Below, in pieces: positions 1 through 7,627 of a stretch of DNA of 64,000 bases. The stretch is from DSVZ01 sp037439785 (GTDB lineage: Bacteria; Verrucomicrobiota; Verrucomicrobiia; Limisphaerales; J093). The first letter of the stretch is position 1. Each line of letters begins with the position of its first letter. The stretch lies in assembly GCA_037439785.1 (NCBI GenBank), contig JBBIVJ010000027.1, positions 1-64,000 on the forward strand, given 5' to 3'. The notes under the pieces are model-generated. The model saw nothing but the letters and a program-made list of their open reading frames with translations, had not been told where the DNA came from and did not search any database. A program made the position numbers and the translations under genes.

Positions 1-2
1 AC

Positions 3-1640
3 GCCACGCTGGTGCTCAACCAGGTGGAAAAGCACGACGTCACAACCCCCACCACCTGCCCCGGTTACCCGTACTACCCCTGTGGGACCATCTCCGGCAC
101 CCTGACCCAGGCGCCGTTTTACACGGACAAGAGCTTTCGCGGGGTTGATGGGGTACAGACGGAGGCTGGCGGCGACGAAGCGGGTACCGTTGCCGATACG
201 ATGGGGGCGGTGGGCAACAACTACTTTGTGGAGATTCTGAATAGAATGGTCGCTGTCTTTGAAAAGGATACAGGCCGGAGAATCAGGCAGGCAGGGACGA
301 TGGCCTTCTTCTATTTGTCACTGGGCGGTAACCCTCCCGACATTTACCCCAAGGGCACCATGACCGACCCTCGGATCGTTTACGACCCACACAGTCAGCG
401 CTGGTACGTCGCCCAGATCGACCCGCAATCGAAGAAGGCCCTTCTTGCCGTAAGCAAGTACGCCGATCCGGTGCCGCTGGACACCCAGCCAGACTTGGCG
501 GATACAAACTGGGTGGCAACCAACTGGACCAAGTACCTGGTGCCGATAAACCACCAGACCATCAACGACACCGATTTCCTCACCCTGGGTTTGGACAAAA
601 ACGGGGTTTTCATTGCTGTCCTTCACCGTCCCGAGGCCCCCGCAAGTTGGCGCGCAACCCTGGCCGCCATCCCCAAGGTTCCCCTGGTTAATCAGTCGGC
701 AGGGCCGATCCAACCCGCCAACTCCGGCAACATTTTCCAGTTCGACTTGGGAGACCGACAGTCCGTCATCCAGCCAGCGGTGAACCTGGATGCCGATCCG
801 GTGAATGACATCGCCTGGCTGGTACTCAAGGCGGCGCCGTTAAGCGGTCCACCTTACCAGCCTGGGAAGATTCGTTACGCGCGGCTCAGGTGGAACAGCG
901 TCACTTCCCTCTTTGAACTCCAATCCCCGGGTTCACCTTGGGCCAATGTTCAAGGAAGCGCTCCTCCCCCATATTTTGACATCGTTTTCAGCCAAACATT
1001 GAAGGCCCCGCAGCAGCCGGCGGATGCCGAACACAATCTCAAGGTGCAACTGGCTGACGTTGGCAGCCGGTTGATGAACGCGGTGCTGCGGACCGTAGGG
1101 GGAACCACGTATCTGTGGACCTGCCACCATGTCGGGCTGGATGGCGGCGGTAACAACCAATACGACGGCGGAACGGTGGATCGCTCCGCAATCCAATGGC
1201 TCCGACTTCAGGCTTCGGCCGGTGCGCAGAGCTTGTCCTACTCGGCTTACGGTCGGGTGTACGACACCGCCAGCAGCAACCCGTACTGGTACTACATGCC
1301 TTCCGTGGCCGTGAACGCGGCCGGTGACCTGCTCCTGGGGTTTTCGGGCTCCAAGGCCACTGAATACATCGGGGCCTTCCGGGTGGGCCGCAAGGCCAAC
1401 GGCTCAACCAGCCGACCCACCTTGATCCAAGCGGGCCGGGCCTACCACGCCCGCGGTGTCCAAGGGGACCCGCCCGACAACGTGCGCTGGGGAGACTATA
1501 CCTTCACCTGCGCGGATCCCGACGGAACTACGTTTTGGACGGTCCAGGAGTACGCTGAAAAGGATCCCTCCCTGCCGGTGAGGCCCAATAATCCTGTCGC
1601 TAATGCTTGGGGCACCTGGATCAATTCCTTCCGGCCTTGA
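3..1640 (+). CDS. Secreted-type hypothetical protein, 5' end outside the window
   Basis: The reading frame is open to the left edge of the window, so the true start and any signal peptide lie upstream; at least 545 residues are visible. I do not recognise a named family. The sequence is rich in Tyr, Trp and Gly and has phrases such as DPRIVYDPHSQRWYVAQ and DTDFLTLGLDKNGVF, which recur in exported verrucomicrobial and planctomycetal proteins thought to form beta-propellers. No membrane segment or catalytic motif stands out. It ends 63 bases before the next gene on the same strand, another exported protein, so the two may be transcribed together. An extracellular role is inference from composition only. 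Confidence 0.75.
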   Translation, partial: ATLVLNQVEKHDVTTPTTCPGYPYYPCGTISGTLTQAPFYTDKSFRGVDGVQTEAGGDEAGTVADTMGAVGNNYFVEILNRMVAVFEKDTGRRIRQAGTMAFFYLSLGGNPPDIYPKGTMTDPRIVYDPHSQRWYVAQIDPQSKKALLAVSKYADPVPLDTQPDLADTNWVATNWTKYLVPINHQTINDTDFLTLGLDKNGVFIAVLHRPEAPASWRATLAAIPKVPLVNQSAGPIQPANSGNIFQFDLGDRQSVIQPAVNLDADPVNDIAWLVLKAAPLSGPPYQPGKIRYARLRWNSVTSLFELQSPGSPWANVQGSAPPPYFDIVFSQTLKAPQQPADAEHNLKVQLADVGSRLMNAVLRTVGGTTYLWTCHHVGLDGGGNNQYDGGTVDRSAIQWLRLQASAGAQSLSYSAYGRVYDTASSNPYWYYMPSVAVNAAGDLLLGFSGSKATEYIGAFRVGRKANGSTSRPTLIQAGRAYHARGVQGDPPDNVRWGDYTFTCADPDGTTFWTVQEYAEKDPSLPVRPNNPVANAWGTWINSFRP

Positions 1641-1703
1641 CGGGAACAGTTGGGTCAGTTGAGTGCAAATCCTGCCAACCTGAACCAGTTCAGCAGCAAG
1701 GCC

Positions 1704-2315
1704 ATGAAAAACATCCTGATTCTCAGCCTGGGACTTGTGGGGAGCGTTTGCGTATTCGCCCAAGTGGCCATCGACTTCGATAACCGAGTCCCGACCCTCA
1801 ACATCGATGCGCCGGTGTTTCGCCCGGACGGCACGGGCGCGGGGGCCGGGTTTACTGCGGGCCTATTCCTGGTGCGCGGAGAAGGCAGCCTGGAGCCGCT
1901 GTTCCCCACCACCACTTTTTTCACCAATCGACCTGAGTTTTTCCCCTACACGGTACCCACCATCATCTGGCTTTCCGATGCTCGAAACGGAGACTGGATC
2001 ACCGTGCGCCTGCGCGCTTGGGAAACAGCAGCCGGCGCGTACGAGACCGCACTGATCCGAGGGGAGTCCAAAGACATCGAACTTTTTCTTCACTCCGAGG
2101 TGCCTGTAAGCCTGCTCGGCCTGCAGGGCTTCACGATGGTGCCGGAGCCGTCGCCGGGGGCGTTGCTGGCGCTGGGCGGGGCGGCCCTGCTGGCGCTGGC
2201 CCCGCGGCGGCGCCAGCCAGCAGCCGGCGCGGCCTCCGTACCGGACAGCCCGGCAGCCCATATGACCAAGAACGCGGAACGCGAAAAGCTCCCGCACCAC
2301 CACTTGTGCTTTTGA
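1704..2315 (+). CDS. PEP-CTERM sorting-domain protein with an extra C-terminal tail
   Basis: This is a 203-residue exported protein. The ATG at 1704 was chosen because it starts a good signal peptide (MKNILILSLGLVGSVCVFAQ); the in-frame start further upstream would add an 18-residue polar extension. The middle is a small beta-rich domain of unknown function. Residues 146-170 form a typical PEP-CTERM signal: VPEP, a hydrophobic stretch of Leu, Ala and Gly, then PRRR. Such proteins are normally handled by exosortase and anchored or released at the envelope; no exosortase gene lies in the window. Oddly, 33 residues follow the arginine cluster, where family members usually stop almost at once. 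A lost stop codon is a likely explanation. Confidence 0.8.
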   Translation: MKNILILSLGLVGSVCVFAQVAIDFDNRVPTLNIDAPVFRPDGTGAGAGFTAGLFLVRGEGSLEPLFPTTTFFTNRPEFFPYTVPTIIWLSDARNGDWITVRLRAWETAAGAYETALIRGESKDIELFLHSEVPVSLLGLQGFTMVPEPSPGALLALGGAALLALAPRRRQPAAGAASVPDSPAAHMTKNAEREKLPHHHLCF

Positions 2316-2316
2316 T

Positions 2317-2349
2317 TTCTGACTCCTGACTTCTGCCCCCTGACTCCTC
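2317..2349. repeat. Heptanucleotide repeat array (GTCAGRA family)
   Basis: About five 7-nt units related to GTCAGGA/GTCAGAA lie on the minus strand (TTCTGAC, TCCTGAC on the plus strand). The array fills the whole gap between two convergent genes and reaches into the stop codon of the antiporter gene. The same unit is found inside mutL at 16744-16806. Confidence 0.75.
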
Positions 2350-3763
2350 ACCCTCGGGCTCCGGCCGTCCCGGCCGACGTCCTGTCCGAGCGCAGTTCGG
2401 GCGGCAGCCAGGCGCGCAGCAGCGGGCCGGTCATCACCGTGGTCACCAGCGCCATGATGACAAACATGGTGAACAGCGGCCGGGTGAGCAGGCCCAGGTC
2501 GTAGCCGATATTGATCGCCACCAGCCCCATCAGGGCGCGGGTGTTCATCAGCGCCGCCACGCAGCCGGCCTCGCGCCGACTCTGCCCGGTGAGCCGGGCG
2601 CCGAGGTAGCACCCGCCCAGCTTGCCCGCGACCGCTGCGGCCAGCACCACTGCGCAACCCACCCAGGCCAACGGCGTGGTCAGCGAGCCGATCTCGGTCC
2701 GCAGGCCGGTGTTGGTAAAAAAGATCGGCACCAGCGCCACGAGCACGAAGTCGCGGAACCGCTCGCGCCACGCGGCCACCAGACTGGTCTCGCGGTGCAG
2801 CGCCACGCCCAGCATGAAGGCGCCGAAGATCGAGAAGATGCCCAGCAGGTTGGTGCTCACCGCGCAGCCGAACAACACCACCAGCAGCACCGCCAGAAAG
2901 GTGGGCGGCAGGCGGTCGGGTTGCGGCGGTTGCGGTTCCAGACCGCAGTGGGCCCGGCCGGGGCACTCGCCGTTGCCCAGCCGCGGCGACCGCACGCCAA
3001 AAGTGCAGGCCAGCAGCCGGCCGGCGGACCGCCCGCGGGGGTCTGTTTCCGGCACACAGAAACTGCAGCGCCAGAACCGCCGCAATGCCGGCCCCCCGAG
3101 CCACACCAGCGCGGCAAAGAACCCCACGATGCCGGCCACCTGCCCCAGCAAGGGCCCCCAGGCGAACTGTGCCGTCACCAGTGCCGTGGCCACGCCCAGC
3201 AGCACCCACCCGATCACATCGTCCAACGCGGCGGAGCTGATGGCCACCGCGCCCAGCGCGGTGCGCTCGAGGCCTTCCTCGAGCAGGATGCGGCCCATGA
3301 TGGGCAGGGCCGAAATGGCCAGCGCGATGCACACAAACAACTGGAACCCGAAGCGATTGGTCTCCGGCGCAAATTCCCGGTGCAACCAGGGACCGATCAC
3401 CAGCCCCAGCGCCATCGGCGCGGCGATCCCCATCGCCGACACGGCCAGCACGGTGCGTGAGCGCGTGGCCAGGTGCCCGAAGTCGAACTCCATCCCCACC
3501 TGGAACAGCAGCAGGATCAACCCCAGCTTGGCCAGCAGTTGCAGCGAGGATGACGTCTCGGCGGGGAACAACGCCTGGAAAACCTCCGGCCACACCCAGC
3601 CCAGGAAGGAAGGTCCGAGCAGCAGCCCGCCGGCGATCTCGCCCACTGCCAGCGGCTGACCCAGGCGCCGCCCCAGCCGGCCCATCACCCAGGCCACCGC
3701 GATGATGACCATCCACTGGACGAGCACCAGCTTGAGGTGGGATTCGATGGCCAGGGGATTCAT
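2348..3763 (-). CDS. Kef-type monovalent cation:proton antiporter (CPA2 family)
   Basis: The product is a 471-residue integral membrane protein that exchanges a monovalent cation (K+ or Na+) for protons. About a dozen hydrophobic segments run from residue 10 to the C-terminus. The N-terminal QPLAVGEIAGGLLLGP motif and the paired aspartates at 181-182 within a membrane segment are hallmarks of CPA2 exchangers. The ATG at 3763 starts directly before the first membrane segment. No RCK/TrkA-N domain follows, so regulation by nucleotide is not evident. A Cys-rich, Arg- and Pro-rich stretch at about 231-284 (Cys at 233, 236, 253, 267, 273) interrupts the usual loop between membrane segments and is not a normal part of the family. 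Confidence 0.88.
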   Translation of the reverse strand: MNPLAIESHLKLVLVQWMVIIAVAWVMGRLGRRLGQPLAVGEIAGGLLLGPSFLGWVWPEVFQALFPAETSSSLQLLAKLGLILLLFQVGMEFDFGHLATRSRTVLAVSAMGIAAPMALGLVIGPWLHREFAPETNRFGFQLFVCIALAISALPIMGRILLEEGLERTALGAVAISSAALDDVIGWVLLGVATALVTAQFAWGPLLGQVAGIVGFFAALVWLGGPALRRFWRCSFCVPETDPRGRSAGRLLACTFGVRSPRLGNGECPGRAHCGLEPQPPQPDRLPPTFLAVLLVVLFGCAVSTNLLGIFSIFGAFMLGVALHRETSLVAAWRERFRDFVLVALVPIFFTNTGLRTEIGSLTTPLAWVGCAVVLAAAVAGKLGGCYLGARLTGQSRREAGCVAALMNTRALMGLVAINIGYDLGLLTRPLFTMFVIMALVTTVMTGPLLRAWLPPELRSDRTSAGTAGARG

Positions 3764-3903
3764 GGTGTCGGTCCGCGAAACGTGGCGCGGTTCGGCCGTT
3801 GCATCGGCCGGAGGGTAGGCAGCCGGCCGCGGACCGCAAGGCTGCGCCAGCGAGCTGCAGACCGAAGCAGGGAATGGGGAACTCACAAAGGCCGTAAGGG
3901 GTC

Positions 3904-3952
3904 AGATGCCGGCTGCCGTATGCCGACTGCCAGATACCAGATGCCGGATCCG
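3904..3952. repeat. Degenerate heptanucleotide array (GATGCCG family)
   Basis: Variants of GATGCCG (GATGCCG, TATGCCG, GATACCA) occur in 7-nt register. Cleaner copies lie at 38284-38326 and 42800-42877. It lies in the long gene-poor stretch 3764-4934. Confidence 0.65.
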
Positions 3953-4054
3953 GTGAGCTGCCGCGGTGGCGCGTTAGAACGGCGCTGCGCCGGCTCAAGT
4001 CGGCGGTTGGGCGTACCACCCTTTTGGGGGGGCAGCCGTCCCGGCTGCCGGATT

Positions 4055-4176
4055 GCAGGCCAGAGGCCTGCACCACAGCCGGTCCGCAGGCCAGAGGCCT
4101 GCACCACAGCCGGTCCGCAGGCCGGAGGCCTGCACCACAGCCGGTCCGCAGGCCGGAGGTCTGCACCACAACCGCG
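4055..4176. repeat. Four tandem 31-bp palindromic units (GCAGGCC-GGCCTGC)
   Basis: Units start at 4055, 4086, 4117 and 4148. Each has a 7-bp inverted repeat GCAGGCC/GGCCTGC around a 3-nt loop, followed by ACCACAGCCGGTCC; the last unit has one substitution in the stem (GGTCTGC). Related single or double copies occur at 7496-7549 and 38327-38401. Each unit could form a short hairpin. No spacers of independent sequence separate the units, so this is not a CRISPR array. Confidence 0.85.
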
Positions 4177-4205
4177 GCGGAGAAACGGACAACCTTGTTA
4201 CCGCC

Positions 4206-4227
4206 GGGACCGCAAGGAAGCGGTCCC
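4206..4227. repeat. Perfect hairpin GGGACCGC-GCGGTCCC
   Basis: An 8-bp perfect stem encloses a 6-nt loop (AAGGAA). A further half copy, GCGGTCCC, follows a few bases downstream, and GCGGTCC also appears upstream of the large cytochrome-type gene near 29704. No T-run follows, so it does not look like a terminator. Confidence 0.5.
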
Positions 4228-4447
4228 TCCCAGACGCGGTCCCACCCCGTGGGGTCGCGGGAGGGGCGGCGTCCCCGCCGACCTTGCAGATGTACTGACT
4301 CCCAACCGACCAGGAAAAATCCGAACCGAAGGTCGTAGTGAACTGAGCCAGCCCCAAAGCGCCAGTGAACTGGCGCCTGTCTGCGTGCGCCGCACAGGCA
4401 GGCACTCCACAAGCTGGCGCCCAGGAGGGGCGGCCCTTCCGCGCCAA

Positions 4448-4480
4448 GCGTCTTGGAGTACGGCAGTCCTCTGCCGCTTT
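4448..4480. repeat. Interspersed repeat with core GCGTCTTGGAGT
   Basis: The core GCGTCTTGGAGT is followed by an imperfect palindrome CGGCAG-CTGCCG and CTT. The same element recurs at 41097-41130 with a few substitutions, so it is a dispersed intergenic family. Confidence 0.75.
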
Positions 4481-4562
4481 GCGGCGGCAAACTCAACGCC
4501 AGGGCGCCAGGACACAGGACTGATGGGCTGGTGCCGCTTTTTTGTGAGCCTCTTGGGGCGCT

Positions 4563-4843
4563 ACCACGCCGGCCGCGGCCCCGGCGCACTTTTACGCGAA
4601 CGAGGTTGTCCAGCCCGTCGAGGCCATCCCTCCCGGGCAGAAGATCCCCGGGTGCTTCGAGGAACCCAAGGACCTGACGCTCGGCCTCACCCCGCCGGGC
4701 GAGGAACTGGTTGAGGCCTGCGTCGAGCGGGGGATGCTCGTGGACCTCACTCATTGCACGCCGTCCGCCCTGCGGCTTCCGCGAGGCGAAGGTCGAACGC
4801 ATCTGGGGCGGCAACTCCCTGCGGGTGCTCCGCCGGGGTGGGG
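4563..4843 (+). pseudogene. Remnant of an M19 (membrane dipeptidase-type) peptidase gene
   Basis: In the frame beginning at 4563 the translation reads as a middle segment of peptidase family M19, including DLTLGLTPPGEELVEA and RGMLVDLTHCTPSAL. That matches the conserved 'LT..G..LV..M...GMLVDLSH' region. Near 4763-4777 similarity jumps to another frame, where EAKVERIWGGNSLRVLR matches the usual C-terminal GGN-LRVLR signature of the same family. More than a hundred residues expected between the two parts, including metal ligands and the GIGxDFDG segment, are missing, as is the N-terminal half. The gene has therefore been deleted internally and frameshifted. It sits in a repeat-filled gap, downstream of leuA and convergent with it. 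Confidence 0.7.
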
Positions 4844-4934
4844 CCGCCAGGCGGACGCCGCTGCCCGGGCCGCGACTGCGGGGAATGCCCTCGGTCCGGC
4901 TGCGGTGGCTGGCGGCGCCCGCCCCCAGGGCGGC

Positions 4935-6512
4935 TCAGGGCTCGCGGCCGTTGGTGCGTCGCCGGGGTTGTTGGTGGCCGAGGTGACGGTTGACGGCGTT
5001 GAGGTAGGCGCGGGCGCTGGCCTCGATCACGTCCGTGCTGGCGCCGCGGCCGACCACCGGTTCGCCGTTGCCGAACTCGACCTTGGCGGTGACCTCTCCC
5101 AGGGCATCCATGCCCTGGGAGACCGCGCGCAGCGAGTAGTCCACCAACTTGCCGTTCGTGCCGGTGAGCCGGTCAATGGCCCGCAGCGCGGCGTCCACCG
5201 GGCCGTCGCCGATGCTGGCGTCCTGGACCACGGCGGCGTCGCCCTTGCGGGCCCCGGCCCGCCGCAGCCGCACCGTGGCGGTGGGCACGGTCTGGCTGCC
5301 GCTGGTCACGTGCAGGTAGTCCAGGGTCCAGGTCTCGGGCACTTCGGTGATGAGGCCCTCGACCAGCGCGGTCAGGTCGTCGTCGTACACGAACTTCTTC
5401 TTGTCGCCGATCTCCTTGAACCGCACGAACAGGGCGTCCAGGTCGCGCGGCTGCAGTTCGTAACCCAGGTGCCGGAGCCGGGCCACCACCGCCGCCCGGC
5501 CGCTGTGCTTGGTCAGGGGCAGCTCGGTCTGGCCCCAGCCCACCTCGCGCGGGTCCATGATCTCGTAGGTCTCGCGCTTCTTGAGGATGCCGTCCTGGTG
5601 GATGCCGGCGCTGTGGGCGAAGGCGTTTTCGCCCACGATGGCCTTGTTGCGCTGCACCATCAGCCCGCTCATGCGCGCGACCAGGCGCGAGGACTTGACG
5701 ATCTCGCGCGGGTTCACCCCGCAGGTAAAGCCGCGGAAGAAGTCCCGGCGGGTGCGCAGCGCCATAACGACCTCCTCGAGGGCGGTGTTGCCGGCGCGTT
5801 CGCCGATGCCGTTGACGGTGCATTCGACCTGCCGGGCGCCGGCGCGGACGGCGGCCAGCGAGTTGGCCACGGCCAGGCCGAGGTCGTTGTGGCAGTGCAC
5901 GCTGATGATCGCGCGGCCGTCCCGGAACTCCGACACCGCCTCGTACAATTGCCGGATCAGCGCGCCAAACTGGTCCGGCACGGCCCAGCCCACCGTGTCC
6001 GGGATGTTCACCGTGCCGGCCCCGGCGGCGACCACCGCCCGGCAGACCTCGATCAGGAACTCCGGCTCCGTGCGCGAGGCGTCTTCGGGCGAGAACTCGA
6101 CGTCCTCGACGTGGCCGCGGGCCCGCTGCACGCCCTCGACGGCCAGGCGGAGGATTTCCTCCTGCGCCTTGCCCAGCTTGAACTCGCGGTGAATTTTGGA
6201 CGTGGCCAGGAAGACATGGATGCGGGCGCGCCGGCCGGCCGGTTTCACCGCCTCGGCCGCGGCGTCAATGTCCCGGGGCACGCAGCGGGCCAGGCCGGCG
6301 ATGCGCGGGCCGCGCACCTGCCGGGCAATGGTCTGCACGGCGGCAAAGTCGCCCTCGCTGATGACCGGGAAGCCCGCCTCGATCACATCCACGCCCAGCC
6401 GGGCGAGCTGGCGGGCCACTTCCAGCTTTTCGCGCAGGTTCATCGAGGCGCCGGGGCACTGCTCGCCGTCGCGCAGGGTGGTGTCGAAGATCAGGATTCG
6501 TTCGGGTTTCAT
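4935..6512 (-). CDS. leuA: 2-isopropylmalate synthase
   Basis: This 525-residue enzyme condenses acetyl-CoA with 2-oxoisovalerate in the first committed step of leucine synthesis. The N-terminal TIM barrel starts at once with IFDTTLRDGEQCPGASM, the metal- and substrate-binding signature. VHCHNDLGLAVANSLAA supplies the HxH metal ligands, and NGIGERAGNTALEEVVMAL is the second family signature. The last 150 or so residues form the LeuA regulatory dimerisation domain that senses leucine. The ATG at 6512 gives the canonical N-terminus; an in-frame start at 6569 would add unrelated residues. The 225 bases upstream carry a Leu-rich short reading frame and alternative hairpins, which suggests attenuation. 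leuB, leuC and leuD are not in the window. Confidence 0.96.
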   Translation of the reverse strand: MKPERILIFDTTLRDGEQCPGASMNLREKLEVARQLARLGVDVIEAGFPVISEGDFAAVQTIARQVRGPRIAGLARCVPRDIDAAAEAVKPAGRRARIHVFLATSKIHREFKLGKAQEEILRLAVEGVQRARGHVEDVEFSPEDASRTEPEFLIEVCRAVVAAGAGTVNIPDTVGWAVPDQFGALIRQLYEAVSEFRDGRAIISVHCHNDLGLAVANSLAAVRAGARQVECTVNGIGERAGNTALEEVVMALRTRRDFFRGFTCGVNPREIVKSSRLVARMSGLMVQRNKAIVGENAFAHSAGIHQDGILKKRETYEIMDPREVGWGQTELPLTKHSGRAAVVARLRHLGYELQPRDLDALFVRFKEIGDKKKFVYDDDLTALVEGLITEVPETWTLDYLHVTSGSQTVPTATVRLRRAGARKGDAAVVQDASIGDGPVDAALRAIDRLTGTNGKLVDYSLRAVSQGMDALGEVTAKVEFGNGEPVVGRGASTDVIEASARAYLNAVNRHLGHQQPRRRTNGREP

Positions 6513-6583
6513 GTCGGCATCGGTTTTGGGGTTGCGGTTCAACGCGGCGCTGCGGCCTCCGCCCGGCACCCGCCGGGTCGCGC

Positions 6584-6664
6584 ACCGGGCGGTCCCCTCA
6601 AAGCGAAGGCCCCACCGCCCGGTCGGCGATGGGGCCGCAAAGTCCGCGGACTTGCGTCAAGTCC
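6584..6664 (-). promoter_or_regulatory. Candidate attenuator: alternative hairpins in the leuA leader
   Basis: Read on the minus strand, four inverted repeats follow one another. GGACTT/AAGTCC (6659-6664 with 6648-6653) spans the stop codon of the short leader reading frame. AAGTCC/GGACTT (the palindrome 6640-6653) reuses one of those arms. GGCCCCA/TGGGGCC pairs 6630-6636 with 6608-6614. A 10-bp perfect pair, ACCGGGCGGT/ACCGCCCGGT, joins 6614-6623 with 6584-6593 and competes with the third. Shared arms that can pair either upstream or downstream are the hallmark of transcription attenuators. There is no T-run after the last stem, so classic intrinsic termination is not certain; translational or Rho-dependent control is equally possible. 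Confidence 0.5.
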
Positions 6665-6737
6665 CCACCGCCGCGCTGCACAGCAGCAGCGCACCCAGAG
6701 GCAGGAGGAACTTGGCCGGTCCGTTCACGGCGCGCAT
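6657..6737 (-). CDS. Candidate leucine leader peptide, 26 residues
   Basis: The short frame MRAVNGPAKFLLPLGALLLC (then six more residues) begins with ATG at 6737 and stops at 6657, about 145 bases upstream of leuA. Six of 26 codons are for leucine, in runs of two and three, as expected if ribosome stalling on charged tRNA-Leu supply sets the fold of the following RNA. Its stop codon lies inside the first of the alternative hairpins. A purine-containing GGTTAGG precedes the ATG. The hydrophobic run could also be chance in GC-rich DNA, because CTG is a common codon here; the position and the hairpins are what favour a real leader. Confidence 0.5.
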   Translation of the reverse strand: MRAVNGPAKFLLPLGALLLCSAAVGT

Positions 6738-7128
6738 CCTAACCACGTTGGTCTGGCGGGTCAACGCCGATTTCAATCCCCGCCTGCGCAACCCCGAGGT
6801 GCCCCCGACCGCGGGCTGGAACGCCAACCGGCATCCCCCTGCCGGCGACCGACGCCGTGGCGGGGGGCGGGCGTTCGGGTTCGGGAGGTCGGGACGCGGC
6901 CCTGATCCCTGTCCGGGGCAGCGCCATCGCAGCAAGCGGCGGTAGAAGTGGCCGGCTGACGCCTCGCCTTGCGTTGCGTGGCCACCGCGGCAGTCGGGAT
7001 TCAATCCCCGGGGGGGTGGCGACCGGGGCGACATGCCCGCGGAGGGGGGAAGGAGTTGTTTCGCCCCGAGCCGTGTCGGGGCAGCAGGCCGGCACTCAAC
7101 CTCCGGCCGGGACGCGTAAGGGGAGAGG
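6738..7128. other. Gene-free stretch between the leuA leader and tRNA-Tyr
   Basis: I see no convincing gene, terminator or riboswitch here. The promoter of leuA and its leader should lie in this segment, but no clear -35/-10 pair stands out in the GC-rich sequence. The part around 6945-7010 resembles a decayed copy of the GCCGGCTGACGCC repeat seen at 17754-17830 and 38442-38498. Confidence 0.4.
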
Positions 7129-7216
7129 TGGTGGTGGGAGAAGGATTCGAACCTTCGTAGGGCGTTAGCCCGACAGATTTACAGTCTGTTCCGATTGACC
7201 ACTCCGGCATCCCACC
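7129..7216 (-). tRNA. tRNA-Tyr (GTA)
   Basis: Read on the minus strand, the acceptor GGTGGGA at 7216-7210 pairs with TCCCACC at 7139-7133, followed by an encoded ACCA end. The anticodon loop lies in ACTGTAAATC with anticodon GTA. The T arm reads GGTTCGAATCC, and a medium-length variable arm fits class II tRNA-Tyr. Confidence 0.95.
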
Positions 7217-7627
7217 ACCGGTCGGCGCTCCGCCCGGTCTGGCCGAGCTTGGGGAGTCGGCGCGGAATCCCGGGGCACCGCGCCCGCGCAGTATGCTATC
7301 CGCTCGGGACCAGGCAAGCGGATTCCCCCCCGGCGGAAGGCGAGACCGGCAGGAGCGCCGGCAGCCCATGTCGCGCAGTCGGGCAGCCCGCCCCTGTCGC
7401 CGCCGCGGTGACGCGGGGGAGCGACGCCCCACCGACGCATGCCGGCGGCCAGGTACACCACCCTCATATGGTGCAACCGTCCCGGCTACCGGACTGCAGG
7501 CCAGAGGCCCGCACCACAACGCCGGCAGGCGAGACGCCTGTACCACAACTTGAAGTTCAAACGCCCGAGCCGGAGGCCGGTAGCGCAGGCTGCCAGCCCA
7601 GGGAGACCGCCGATCCGCCGTCGGTGC
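7217..7627. other. Gene-free stretch with repeat fragments
   Basis: No gene is supported. Fragments of the GCCGCCGCGGTGACGCGG repeat occur near 7398. A double copy of the GCAGGCC palindrome family is annotated separately at 7496-7549. The stretch separates tRNA-Tyr from the queG end of the nadC operon. Confidence 0.5.
7496..7549. repeat. Double copy of the GCAGGC palindromic repeat
   Basis: Two units are visible: GCAGGCC-aga-GGCCCGC and GCAGGCG-aga-CGCCTGT, each followed by ACCACAAC. They are preceded by GTCCCGGCTACCGG, which also precedes the arrays at 4055 and 38327. The conserved flank shows the mobile or copied unit is larger than the hairpin. Confidence 0.75.

Noticed and set aside
4055..4176. 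CRISPR-like array of four 31-bp units
   Set aside because: The units abut directly with no unique spacers, each is a small palindrome, and related single copies are scattered elsewhere. No cas gene is present.
1863..4814. A 983-codon minus-strand frame spanning the antiporter and the repeat region
   Set aside because: It is out of frame with the antiporter and translates the repeats as low-complexity sequence.
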